Source: an uncultured Eubacterium sp. (lineage in GTDB: Bacteria > Bacillota > Clostridia > Oscillospirales > Acutalibacteraceae). From it: 64,000 bases of DNA. Positions 34,678 through 43,322 of this stretch are shown here, piece after piece (the stretch's first letter is position 1; each line of letters starts with the position of its first letter). The DNA is taken from NCBI GenBank assembly GCA_934561395.1, contig CAKTGF010000004.1, positions 62,001-126,000 on the forward strand, given 5' to 3'. The notes beneath the pieces were generated by a model that worked only from the letters and a program-made list of their open reading frames with translations, did not search any database and was not told the DNA's origin. The translations under genes and the position numbers were made by a program.

Positions 34678-35322
34678 TCAATCGTTACTTTCAATTAACA
34701 AAAGTGTGCCGCTTTCCAAATTAATTTCACATTGGGGGGCGTTAACATAGTTGCTGACTGCCATCATATCCCCCTGCAAAATATCCAGCTTTTCAAGGTT
34801 ATAAAAGCCTGCGGTGTAATATGCACCCTTTATTGTTACCCCCTTGCAATCCTCCAAATAAGCAAAAAGTGAAAAATTTTCATACTCTTTTTTAAAGGTT
34901 GTTTTTTGGGTAATAAGGGATAACCTGTTGCGTTCGTCAACAATTTTGCAGACACAGTTGCGGCTTTTGCAATAGTTAAGAATAAGGATGTTTGCGTAGG
35001 TATGGTCCATTCTGTTGCCGATTGCATTATAAATTGTAATATCGTTAAATCCCCTGTCAATTGCAAGCATAACGCACTCTAAAGTGTCGCAATAAGCTTT
35101 TTCACAGGGCAAAGTAACAATCTCGCAATCAAGCTCCGGCTTTGGGGAAGAATCAAAATCCCCCACAATAACATCGGGTGTTATACCTGCCTTTAAAAGG
35201 TGCTTGTAGCCCGAATCAGCCGCAATAATAAAATCATCGGGGCAAATATTCTTTTTTAAAAACTCGGCACAGTCATTGGGCGCACCTGATACAACCGAAC
35301 ATTTTTTTATTTCATTTGCCAT
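34678..35322 (-). CDS. thiN: Thiamine pyrophosphokinase
   Basis: 214 residues. It transfers pyrophosphate from ATP to thiamine. Landmarks are IIAADSGYKHLLKAGITPDV and IVGDFDSSPKP (about residues 33-62), the metal/ATP-binding DRGFNDITIYNAIGNRMDHT, and the C-terminal beta-sandwich domain with SGTLLLIES. Its start overlaps the rsgA 3' end by 16 bases. The genomic order rsgA-thiN-spoVM is conserved across spore formers. Confidence 0.93.
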   Translation of the reverse strand: MANEIKKCSVVSGAPNDCAEFLKKNICPDDFIIAADSGYKHLLKAGITPDVIVGDFDSSPKPELDCEIVTLPCEKAYCDTLECVMLAIDRGFNDITIYNAIGNRMDHTYANILILNYCKSRNCVCKIVDERNRLSLITQKTTFKKEYENFSLFAYLEDCKGVTIKGAYYTAGFYNLEKLDILQGDMMAVSNYVNAPQCEINLESGTLLLIESND

Positions 35323-36194
35323 TGCTTAATATCCTTAACATCATTATACATAGAAACATAGCTGTTGTGCCTGGAGGGCTGAATCAGCCCCTTTTCAACA
35401 GCCTCGCAAACTGCACAGCCCTTGTCGTTAACATGGGTGCAGCTATTGAATTTGCACTGCCCCAAATAAGGCTCAAATTCCCTAAAGCAATAGGGTAAAT
35501 CCTCTTTAAGTATCTTTTCGCATCTTTCAAAATCAAGTGAGGAAAAGCCCGGAGTATCTGCAATATAGCCGCCGTTAACCTTAAACAGCTCGCAGTGCCT
35601 AGTTGTGTGCCTGCCCCTGCCTAATTTTTTGCTGGTTTCCCCTGTTTCAAGGTTAAGGTGTGGGAATATGTTATTAAGCAGTGTTGATTTGCCAACACCG
35701 GTGTTGCCCGTAAAGGCAGAAATCTTGCCCGGGAGCATAGCCTCAATTTTCTCTGCACCAGACCCCACAGTGTTGTCACACACAATTACCTTAAAGCCGG
35801 ATTTTTCATAAATATTTTTATATTCGTTATAATCACTGCTTTTATCAATTTTGGTAAAAACAATAACGGGTTCAATATGCTTGAACTCGGCAATTGCAAC
35901 AAGCTTGTCTATAATCAAGGGGTTAACCTTGGGATCAACAATTGATGATATAATAAACAGGGTGTCAAGGTTAGCAAGAGGCGGTCTTACAAGCTCATTT
36001 TTTCTGTTTAAAATATTATCAACGGTATTTTCTCCGTTGCCCTCTTGGTTAACGGTAATTTCAACATTATCCCCAACCATGGGTGTTATGCCACGCTTGC
36101 GAAAATTACCCCTTGCTTTACATTCATAAATAGTATCATCGGCGTCAACATAATAGAAGCCGCCGATGCCTTTAATAATTTTTCCTATCTTCAT
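35307..36194 (-). CDS. rsgA: Ribosome small-subunit GTPase RsgA
   Basis: 295 residues from MKIGKIIKGIGGFYYVDADD at 36194; the open frame to 36299 lies within the prkC end and is not used. An N-terminal OB-fold is followed by the circularly permuted GTPase: G4 FTKIDKS comes first, then G1 GNTGVGKSTLLN and G3 DTPGFSS. The C-terminal zinc knuckle is CKFNSCTHVNDKGCAVC. It assists late 30S assembly. It lies directly after prkC (10 bases), as in Bacillus. Confidence 0.95.
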   Translation of the reverse strand: MKIGKIIKGIGGFYYVDADDTIYECKARGNFRKRGITPMVGDNVEITVNQEGNGENTVDNILNRKNELVRPPLANLDTLFIISSIVDPKVNPLIIDKLVAIAEFKHIEPVIVFTKIDKSSDYNEYKNIYEKSGFKVIVCDNTVGSGAEKIEAMLPGKISAFTGNTGVGKSTLLNNIFPHLNLETGETSKKLGRGRHTTRHCELFKVNGGYIADTPGFSSLDFERCEKILKEDLPYCFREFEPYLGQCKFNSCTHVNDKGCAVCEAVEKGLIQPSRHNSYVSMYNDVKDIKQWQMK

Positions 36195-36204
36195 TAAAAA
36201 CCTT

Positions 36205-38208
36205 CTAATTGTTATTTGAGGAATAGGAGGTGAAATCAACAGTCTGCGATTTATCCTCGGTTCCGTCAAAGTTATAGGTTTCGGTAGCGTTAACCGCACC
36301 GGTAATTGTTACAACAATTTTCATAGGTCCGCCGTCGCCCTCAACGCTGTATTCCTTTGAAGTACCGTCAAGCAATACCTTGTTACTGGTGTAAGTGGTA
36401 CCATTAAGGGTAATGGTAATGGTATCGTCAGCATACTCGCTGCCGTCCTCAATAACCTCGGGAAGAAGAATTGTAAGTGAAATTCTTGCATTCTTCTGGG
36501 TTGTTGTGGTGGTAACGCCCGAGCTGATAATAACCTTAATGGTATCGGTTTCACGGGCAGTAGAGCCCGGAGACGGCGATTGTGAGATTGCTATTCCCTT
36601 TTCAATCTCGCTGTCCTCAGTTACAAAAGAAATATTAGTAAAGCCGTATTTTTCAAGGAACGAACGGGCGCCTGCCTGCGACAGGCCCTTAACATCCGGC
36701 ACCTTAAGATTGCGGATAACCGTTGTTGACGGGCCAGATGAAACATAAATGGTTATCATTTGGTCAGCTGAAACAACCGTGCCTGCCTTCGGGTCAGAAT
36801 AAATAACCTCGCCCTCGGCCACTGTTTCGTGGGACATTTCAACAACCTTGTGGTTTTTAAGCCCTGTGTTATCTAAAATCTCCTCCGATTTATCTAACTT
36901 ATAACCATAAATTTGTGGCACAACAATATCATCCGAGGAAGTGGCAATTACCAAAACAACCTTTGAGCCTTTTAAAACCTTTTCGCCGGCGTTTGGCTCC
37001 TGCCTGATAACAACGCCCTGCTCGTATTCGTCGGTTTTTTCATACTCGTAGGTAAAATCGTAATCGTAAGCGCCAACAATATCGTCATATTTAGTGCCGA
37101 CAAAATTTTCAAGCCTTACGGTTGATGCATTAACGCCCTGGCCAAAGGAAATGCCGAAAATGCTGCCCTGAATTATGCCCATTATTAGCAAAACAATTGC
37201 CGCAACAAGCACAATTACGCCGATAACAATTGCAGAAATAACTTTTTTCTTGCGGTCGGGGTCGTAATACTCCTCATCCTCGGTATCGGCGCCGGGCTCT
37301 TCCTCTGTATGGGGCTGCTTAATGCCAACTACTTTGGTTGGGTTGGAGTCGATTTTAGAGCCATAATTAAAAGTAGTTTTGGGGTTCCTGATAATTTCCT
37401 CAATATCAAGAAGCATTTCCGTGGCGGTTTGGTATCTGTCCATGGCATTCTTTTCCATGGCGTGGATACAAATTTGCTCAAGACCCACGGGAATGTCAGG
37501 ATTAATATCAGTAAGTTTTTTAGCGTCTGCCTGAAGCTGCATAAGAGCAACTGAAACGGCGCTTTCAGCCTCAAACGGAACAGAGCCTGCCAGCATTTCG
37601 TAAAGAACAACACCAAGAGAATAAATATCCGCCTTTTCGTCGGTATATTCGCCCTTTGCCTGCTCGGGTGCAATGTAGTGAACGGAGCCGATAGCCTGCT
37701 CAGTTAAGGTTCTTGTTTCACTTCTTGAAAACCTTGCAATGCCGAAATCGGTAACCTTAATATTACCGTTTGGCAAAAGAATAATGTTTTGGGGCTTAAT
37801 ATCCCTGTGCACAATGCCCTTGTCATGTGCGTGCTGAACAGCCTTTAAAATTTGGGTCATAAAAAACAAGGCGTCGTTCCATGTGATAGCACCTTGCTTG
37901 GTTATATACTCCTTAAGAGTTATGCCGTCAATATATTCCATAACAATATATTGCAGCTTTTCGTCAAAATTAACATCATAAACCTTAACAATGTTTGGGT
38001 GTGACAAAAGAGCGATAGCCTTTGATTCGTTTTTAAAGCGCCTTTTAAACTCTTCGTTGTTAAGGTATTCTTCTTTTAAAACCTTTATGGCAACAATTCT
38101 GTCGTCAACATTGTCGTACGCCTTATAAACAACCGACATACCGCCAACGCCTACGATTTCCTGAATTTCGTATCTGCCGTATAATCTTTTACCTACATAA
38201 TTATCCAT
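36205..38208 (-). CDS. prkC: PASTA-domain Ser/Thr protein kinase
   Basis: 667 residues. Cytoplasmic kinase domain (about 11-270) with GVGGMSVVYKA glycine loop, VAIKVLK, HRDIKPQNI catalytic loop and DFGIARF. One membrane helix (about 323-346). The outside part has three PASTA repeats (about 365-570; for example LKVPDVKGLSQAGARSFLEK) and a serine/threonine-rich end. PrkC senses muropeptides and triggers spore germination in Bacillus. The C-terminal roughly 90 residues (after VIISSGVTTTTTQ) form an additional beta domain. The cognate phosphatase prpC lies just upstream. Confidence 0.95.
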   Translation of the reverse strand: MDNYVGKRLYGRYEIQEIVGVGGMSVVYKAYDNVDDRIVAIKVLKEEYLNNEEFKRRFKNESKAIALLSHPNIVKVYDVNFDEKLQYIVMEYIDGITLKEYITKQGAITWNDALFFMTQILKAVQHAHDKGIVHRDIKPQNIILLPNGNIKVTDFGIARFSRSETRTLTEQAIGSVHYIAPEQAKGEYTDEKADIYSLGVVLYEMLAGSVPFEAESAVSVALMQLQADAKKLTDINPDIPVGLEQICIHAMEKNAMDRYQTATEMLLDIEEIIRNPKTTFNYGSKIDSNPTKVVGIKQPHTEEEPGADTEDEEYYDPDRKKKVISAIVIGVIVLVAAIVLLIMGIIQGSIFGISFGQGVNASTVRLENFVGTKYDDIVGAYDYDFTYEYEKTDEYEQGVVIRQEPNAGEKVLKGSKVVLVIATSSDDIVVPQIYGYKLDKSEEILDNTGLKNHKVVEMSHETVAEGEVIYSDPKAGTVVSADQMITIYVSSGPSTTVIRNLKVPDVKGLSQAGARSFLEKYGFTNISFVTEDSEIEKGIAISQSPSPGSTARETDTIKVIISSGVTTTTTQKNARISLTILLPEVIEDGSEYADDTITITLNGTTYTSNKVLLDGTSKEYSVEGDGGPMKIVVTITGAVNATETYNFDGTEDKSQTVDFTSYSSNNN

Positions 38209-38230
38209 ACTTATTCCTCAAATAATAGGG

Positions 38231-38974
38231 TTAATTAGCTATAGCGACAACGGTAATATTATCGCCGCCGCCGTTATTGTTTGCATGCTTAACAAGCCTG
38301 TCTGCGAAAGCGTAATACTGGCCGTCGCTTATATCGTTAAACATATCGTTAATATCAACATAGTTAGTTAAGCCGTCTGTGCACAAAAGCAAAACCTCGT
38401 CATCCTCAAAATCAGTTTGAAAATAGTCGATTTCAATGCGCTTGTCAACACCTACGGCACGGGTAATATAATTCTTTCTTGGGTGGTTTTCTGCCTCCTC
38501 AGGGGTAAGTTTGCCCTGGTTTACCAAATCCTGAACATAGCTGTGGTCAACAGTAATTTGATTTAAGCCCTTGGAATTTGCGATATAAGCCCTACTGTCC
38601 CCTGCGTGGGCAATAAACGCAACATTGTCACGCACAATTGCACAAACAACGGTAGTGCCCATACCCATAAGCTCCGGGCGGGCATAAGCCATATCGTAAA
38701 CCTCAATATTTGCAGCAGTTATAGCGGAATCAAGCATATTTTTAATGGATGAATCACGCATTTTTTCATTATATGATGCGGTAATTTTATCGCTGATAAC
38801 CTTAACGGCCAAAGCCGATGCAATGTTACCGCCTGCTGCACCGCCCATACCGTCGCACACAACTGCCCAGGCTACCTCGCCCGGGAGCTCGCCAACCGCA
38901 TAAGCGTCCTGATTAGAATCCCTAACTATTCCTTTATCTGTTTTAGCAACAATTTTCATTACTGCCACCGCCAT
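38231..38974 (-). CDS. prpC: PP2C-type Ser/Thr phosphatase
   Basis: 247 residues with start taken at 38974 (MAVAVMKIVAKTD), four bases after a perfect AGGAGG; MKIVAKTD at 38959 is the alternative, and the frame to 39007 is too long. PP2C metal-binding motifs are DSNQDAY, VCDGMGGAAGGN, AHAGDSRAYI and LLCTDGLTNYV, with the final DNITVV. It reverses PrkC phosphorylation. Its 5' end overlaps the rlmN 3' end. Confidence 0.93.
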   Translation of the reverse strand: MAVAVMKIVAKTDKGIVRDSNQDAYAVGELPGEVAWAVVCDGMGGAAGGNIASALAVKVISDKITASYNEKMRDSSIKNMLDSAITAANIEVYDMAYARPELMGMGTTVVCAIVRDNVAFIAHAGDSRAYIANSKGLNQITVDHSYVQDLVNQGKLTPEEAENHPRKNYITRAVGVDKRIEIDYFQTDFEDDEVLLLCTDGLTNYVDINDMFNDISDGQYYAFADRLVKHANNNGGGDNITVVAIAN

Positions 38975-39992
38975 TCTTCCTCCTGCGTAGCTGGCCGCAG
39001 GAAGCATTAATATCTTTGCCTAATGTTCGTCTTATTGTAGCATTTATTCCCATTAATTTCAAGTTTTGTTGAAATTTTCTGATAGCGCTGTCACTGCTTC
39101 TCACATTGCCCCGTTCCTCAACATCGTTAACGGGTATCAGGTTAACATGAGCGTTAAAGCCCCTTAGCTTTTTTGCAAGCTCTTTTGCGCAGGACTCGGT
39201 ATCATTAACATTGTTAATAAGCGTATATTCAAAGGAAACACGCCGCTTTGTTTTGTCTGCATAATCACGGCAGGCTTTTATAACCTCATCAACGCCCCAT
39301 CTGTCGTTAACTGGCATCATAGATGAACGAATACTGTCATTGGGTGCGTGGAGTGACAGGGTCAGCGTAATGGGCATCCCCTCGTTTGCCAAATCGTAAA
39401 TCTTAGGCACAATGCCGCATGTTGATATTGTAACATCACGCAGTGAAATATTTAGTCCCTTTTCGTCGTTAACAGCCTTAATGAATTTAATTACATTGTC
39501 ATAATTATCAAGGGGCTCGCCTATTCCCATCATAACAATGTGTGAAATCCTTATGCCCAAATCCCTTTGAGCAGCATGTATCTGGGATTCCATTTCCCCG
39601 GGGAGCAAATTGCGCTTAAAGCCTGCCAAGGTTGACGCACAAAAACGGCAGCCCATTTTACAGCCCACCTGGCTTGAAACGCAAATAGTGTAGCCGTATT
39701 TATATTTCATAATTACAGACTCAACATATTCCCCGTCATACAGCCTGAAAAGATATTTTACGGTATCGTCAAGCTTTGATTCATATTTATCCTCAATAAC
39801 GCAGCTTGAAATAAAATAGCTTTCCTTCAGCTTGTTTCGCAAATCCAAGGAAAGATTAGTCATTTCGTCAAAGGCAGTTACCCCTGACTTATGCAGCCAC
39901 TGATAAACCTGCTTGGCTCTGAATGAGGGCAAGGCCATTTCCTTAAAGCGGCTGTCAAGCTCGTTAAAATTTAATGATTTAATATCAACCAT
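38943..39992 (-). CDS. rlmN: 23S rRNA/tRNA m2A methyltransferase RlmN
   Basis: 349-residue radical SAM enzyme that methylates A2503 of 23S rRNA and A37 of some tRNAs. The iron-sulfur cluster cysteines are in CKMGCRFCAST (about residues 110-120). Other signatures are MMGIGEPLDNYDNV and LSLHAPNDSIRSSMMPVN, with the C-terminal catalytic cysteine in GKDINASCGQLRR. The start overlaps the rsmB stop by eight bases. Confidence 0.96.
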   Translation of the reverse strand: MVDIKSLNFNELDSRFKEMALPSFRAKQVYQWLHKSGVTAFDEMTNLSLDLRNKLKESYFISSCVIEDKYESKLDDTVKYLFRLYDGEYVESVIMKYKYGYTICVSSQVGCKMGCRFCASTLAGFKRNLLPGEMESQIHAAQRDLGIRISHIVMMGIGEPLDNYDNVIKFIKAVNDEKGLNISLRDVTISTCGIVPKIYDLANEGMPITLTLSLHAPNDSIRSSMMPVNDRWGVDEVIKACRDYADKTKRRVSFEYTLINNVNDTESCAKELAKKLRGFNAHVNLIPVNDVEERGNVRSSDSAIRKFQQNLKLMGINATIRRTLGKDINASCGQLRRRKNGGGSNENCC

Positions 39993-41232
39993 ATTTCTTT
40001 TCCATTAATGCATAATAAAATCCGTCGCCGCCGTCAGCGGTTGGGAAAAATGTTTTTTGCTCAATTAATTCAAAGCCTTGATTTTCACTTAAAAAGCGCT
40101 GAACATTCTTTTCATTCTCACGCTTATTTAAGGTGCAGGTTGAATAAATAATTCTGCCGCCTGTCTTTAAATATGCGCTTGATACGGTAAGAATTTTATA
40201 CTGTATATCGCAAAGCTCCTTAACAGAATCAAGGTCTTTATATCTGATTTCGGGCTTGCGCCTGATTATGCCAAAGCCGGAGCACGGCACATCGCAAAGC
40301 ACCCTGTCAGCCGGTGGCAATTTTTCGTTAAACAAAGTTGCGTCGTTTTCAAGGCAGGTAACGTTGGTTAAGCCCAGCCGCTTGGCGCCGCTTTCAATAA
40401 GTCCTGTTCTGTGGGCATACAAATCCATTGCGTAAACCCTGCCGGTGTTATTCATACCCTCGGCAACGGTAAAAGCCTTTCCTCCGGGTGCGGAACAAAC
40501 ATCAATTACGGTTTCGTTTTCCTTAGCGCCAAGGGCCTTGGCACATTTGTATGAGCTTAAATCCTCAATATGGAACAAACCGTCTGCAAAGGGCTTGCAT
40601 TTGCTTAAATCGAATGCCGAATTAATAGTAATAACATCCTCTTTTACCTCGCCCTCAATGCCTGCGGAGTTAAGCTCATAAAGGCATTCCTCTGCATTGG
40701 TGTAAAGTGGGTTTGGTATTGCAAAAACAGGTGGTCTGTTATTAATCGCCTCAAGAATATTAAGTGTATTTTCACTGCCGTATGCTTTAATCCACATATT
40801 AATAAGGTGCTTGGGGCAGGAATACTTAATTTCTAAATCCTCAAGGACGGAAAGGTCAACTCTGTTATCATCAATTTTATGTAAAACGGCGTTAATTAGC
40901 TTTGTGTAGTAGGTTAAACCCACGGATTTTGCCAAATTAACCGATTCGTTAATAGCCGCACTGCTTGGTATTTTATCCATAAAATAAAGCTGATACGCCC
41001 CAAGGTAAAGAACAACCCTTACCTTTGGCTTAACACGGCCGCTGACATATTGGTTGATTAAATAATCAAGGGTCAGCCTGCGCTCAATAACGCCGTAGGT
41101 CAGCCGTGATGCAAGGGCCTTATCTTTGGGGATAACATCGTTAAGAGCTCCCTCAACGGTTAAATTTGAATATGCGCCGTTTTGCATAACGGCATAAAGC
41201 ATTTCAAATGCGGCAAGCCTTGCGTTTTTCAT
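39985..41232 (-). CDS. rsmB: 16S rRNA m5C967 methyltransferase RsmB
   Basis: 415 residues. The N-terminal NusB-like RNA-binding domain (about 1-135, with LTYGVIERRLTLDYLINQ and GAYQLYFMDKIPSSAAINES) is followed by a Rossmann methyltransferase: VIDVCSAPGGKAFTVAEGM, the DVPCSGFGIIRRKPEIR motif IV with catalytic cysteine, and YSTCTLNKRENE. It overlaps the metallopeptidase gene by four bases. Confidence 0.95.
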   Translation of the reverse strand: MKNARLAAFEMLYAVMQNGAYSNLTVEGALNDVIPKDKALASRLTYGVIERRLTLDYLINQYVSGRVKPKVRVVLYLGAYQLYFMDKIPSSAAINESVNLAKSVGLTYYTKLINAVLHKIDDNRVDLSVLEDLEIKYSCPKHLINMWIKAYGSENTLNILEAINNRPPVFAIPNPLYTNAEECLYELNSAGIEGEVKEDVITINSAFDLSKCKPFADGLFHIEDLSSYKCAKALGAKENETVIDVCSAPGGKAFTVAEGMNNTGRVYAMDLYAHRTGLIESGAKRLGLTNVTCLENDATLFNEKLPPADRVLCDVPCSGFGIIRRKPEIRYKDLDSVKELCDIQYKILTVSSAYLKTGGRIIYSTCTLNKRENEKNVQRFLSENQGFELIEQKTFFPTADGGDGFYYALMEKKYG

Positions 41233-41918
41233 CGTCTTTTTCCACCGTTAATTACTAATAAAATTCTTAATATGGTTGCAATTGATGATGCCAAGGCGGC
41301 AACATAGGTTAATGCAGCTGCGGTAAGCACCTTTTTTGCGCCCACATATTCGGTATCGCTTAAAAATCCGTATTGCTCAATGGTGGTAAGGGCACGGTGG
41401 CTTGCGTCAAATTCAACAGGCAGCGTTAAAAGCTGGAATATTGCAATAAAGCCGTAAAGAAACAAGCCCACATAAGCAACCTGTGCGGAGTTTATAATAA
41501 GACCGAACAAACAAAGGGGCACACCCAGCTTTGAGCCGATATTTGTAACAGGAATAATAGCATTTCTTATTTTCAGCGGAAAATAACCCTGGGCATGCTG
41601 GCATGCGTGACCCGCCTCGTGGCAGGCAACACCGATAGCGGCAATGCTTGTGGAGGAAAACACATTTTCACTAAGGCAAATTTCCTTTGACCTTGGGTCA
41701 TAATAATCTGTTAAATTGCCCGAAATGCGCCTGATTTTAACATCATTAATTCCGTTAAGCTGCAGCAATCTGTATGCGGCGTCGGCTCCTGTCATTCCGT
41801 TTGAGCCGGCAATTCTTGCATAGGTGTTAAAATTACTTTTAACCTTTGCTTGGCATATTAAAGAAAATATAAGAACGGGAATCATCACAAATCCTGTCAT
41901 ATAATAAGCTAAATACAT
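41229..41918 (-). CDS. Membrane zinc metallopeptidase, YugP family
   Basis: 229 residues. Hydrophobic helices at the N-terminus (YYMTGFVMIPVLIFSLIC), middle and C-terminus surround a zinc site HEAGHACQHAQGYFPLK (about residues 98-114). Asparagine/aspartate-rich NLTDYYDPRSKEICLSE and the later EFDASHRAL match the YugP-type DUF/M48-like family. These are integral-membrane HExxH proteases whose substrates are unknown. Position between fmt and rsmB is common in clostridia. Confidence 0.87.
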   Translation of the reverse strand: MYLAYYMTGFVMIPVLIFSLICQAKVKSNFNTYARIAGSNGMTGADAAYRLLQLNGINDVKIRRISGNLTDYYDPRSKEICLSENVFSSTSIAAIGVACHEAGHACQHAQGYFPLKIRNAIIPVTNIGSKLGVPLCLFGLIINSAQVAYVGLFLYGFIAIFQLLTLPVEFDASHRALTTIEQYGFLSDTEYVGAKKVLTAAALTYVAALASSIATILRILLVINGGKRR

Positions 41919-41920
41919 AT

Positions 41921-42847
41921 CTATTCTCCTAAAACAGTACCTATTTCAACCTTGTTTCCCAAAAGGAAGGCTTTAGAGTCCATTCTCTTTTTACCCTCCG
42001 CCTGCAATTCTTTTATTTCAAGGCATTTATTATCGCCGCAGGACACAATAAGCCTTTTATTATTATCTACAATTTTGCCCGGAGAATCAGCGGGAAAATC
42101 AATAATTTTTGTTTTGTGAATTTTTATATTTTTGCCGTTAAGGGTTGTAATTGCCACCGGCCAGGTTTGAAGCCCCCTGACCTGATTGTGAATTTCCAAC
42201 GCCGATTTGCTCCAATCAATGGGGCAAAGCTCACGGCTAATCATTTTTGCGTAGCCGAAATCGCCCTTTGGCTGAGGAGTAGGCTCAACCTTCCCCGCCT
42301 CAACTGCCTTGAGCGTCTCAATCAAGGTATCCGCACCTAAAACGGAAAGCCTTTCAAACAGCTGCTCGGAGGTTTCGTCAGGGTCAATGGGAGTTTTCTT
42401 AACTGCAATTATATCCCCTGTGTCTATGCCCTCATCCATTTGCATAATGCAAACGCCTGTTTCACTGTCCCCGTTAAGAATAGCCCACTGAATCGGTGCA
42501 GCGCCACGATATTTTGGGAGCAGCGATGCGTGAACATTAATGCAGCCGTATTTTGCTGCAGTCAAAATGTATGGTGGAAGTATTTTGCCGTAGGCAACAA
42601 CAATTATTGCGTCGGGCTTTAATTCATTAATAATCTCCAAAGCGTTTGAGCCCTTGATTTTTTCGGGCTGAAAAACAGGAATATCGTGCTTTAACGCCAG
42701 CTCCTTAACAGGCGGAGGCGTTAATATCTGCTTTCTGCCCACGGGCTTGTCAGGCTGGGTAAATACACCCACAACGCTGTGATTTTCAATTAATTTTTCA
42801 AGGCATGGCACCGAAAAATCCGGAGTGCCCATAAATACTATTCGCAT
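41921..42847 (-). CDS. fmt: Methionyl-tRNA formyltransferase
   Basis: 308 residues. It formylates initiator Met-tRNA using 10-formyltetrahydrofolate. Signatures are IVFMGTPDFSVPCLEKLI, the catalytic INVHASLLPKYRGAAPIQWA (asparagine, histidine, and downstream DTGDII), and the C-terminal OB domain with ELQAEGKKRMDSKAFL. The upstream gene def removes the formyl group, so the two reciprocal functions are adjacent (three bases apart). Confidence 0.96.
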   Translation of the reverse strand: MRIVFMGTPDFSVPCLEKLIENHSVVGVFTQPDKPVGRKQILTPPPVKELALKHDIPVFQPEKIKGSNALEIINELKPDAIIVVAYGKILPPYILTAAKYGCINVHASLLPKYRGAAPIQWAILNGDSETGVCIMQMDEGIDTGDIIAVKKTPIDPDETSEQLFERLSVLGADTLIETLKAVEAGKVEPTPQPKGDFGYAKMISRELCPIDWSKSALEIHNQVRGLQTWPVAITTLNGKNIKIHKTKIIDFPADSPGKIVDNNKRLIVSCGDNKCLEIKELQAEGKKRMDSKAFLLGNKVEIGTVLGE

Positions 42848-42850
42848 AAA

Positions 42851-43303
42851 TCAGCCTTCTAACTTTCCGATAACATGTGAGGTAAACAAAATTCCGTCAA
42901 GGTGGTCAATTTCATGGCAAAAGCAGCGAGCCTTCAAATCCTCGCCTGTGAACACCTGCCATTTGCCGTTTCTGTCCTGCGCCTTAACCTGAACCTTTTT
43001 TGGGCGAAGGGTAACGCCGTACTTTCCGGGCAGTGAAAGACAGCCCTCGCTCTCACGCTGCTCGCCCTCTTTAAGTGTGATTTCAGGGTTAACAAGCTCC
43101 ATAGGGCCGTCGCCCACATCAATAACCACAACTCTTTTAAGCATGCCCACCTGAACGGCTGCAAGACCAACGCCGTTTTCGGCATACATGGTTTCAAACA
43201 TATCGTCAATAAGGGTTGAAAGCCTTTCATCAAACTTTTCAACCTTTCTGCTGGTTTTGTTAAGTATGGGGTCCCCAAGCTTAACTATATTTCTTAAAGC
43301 CAT
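42851..43303 (-). CDS. def: Peptide deformylase
   Basis: 150 residues from MALRNIVKLGDPILNK at 43303, with AGAGGAA upstream; the open frame to 43351 lies inside priA. The three metal motifs are present: GVGLAAVQVGMLKR (motif I, GxGLAAxQ), EGCLSLPG (motif II) and CHEIDHLDGILF (motif III, HExDH). It removes formyl groups from new proteins. Standard length. Confidence 0.96.
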   Translation of the reverse strand: MALRNIVKLGDPILNKTSRKVEKFDERLSTLIDDMFETMYAENGVGLAAVQVGMLKRVVVIDVGDGPMELVNPEITLKEGEQRESEGCLSLPGKYGVTLRPKKVQVKAQDRNGKWQVFTGEDLKARCFCHEIDHLDGILFTSHVIGKLEG

Positions 43304-43322
43304 TATAATTCCTCTTTTACTG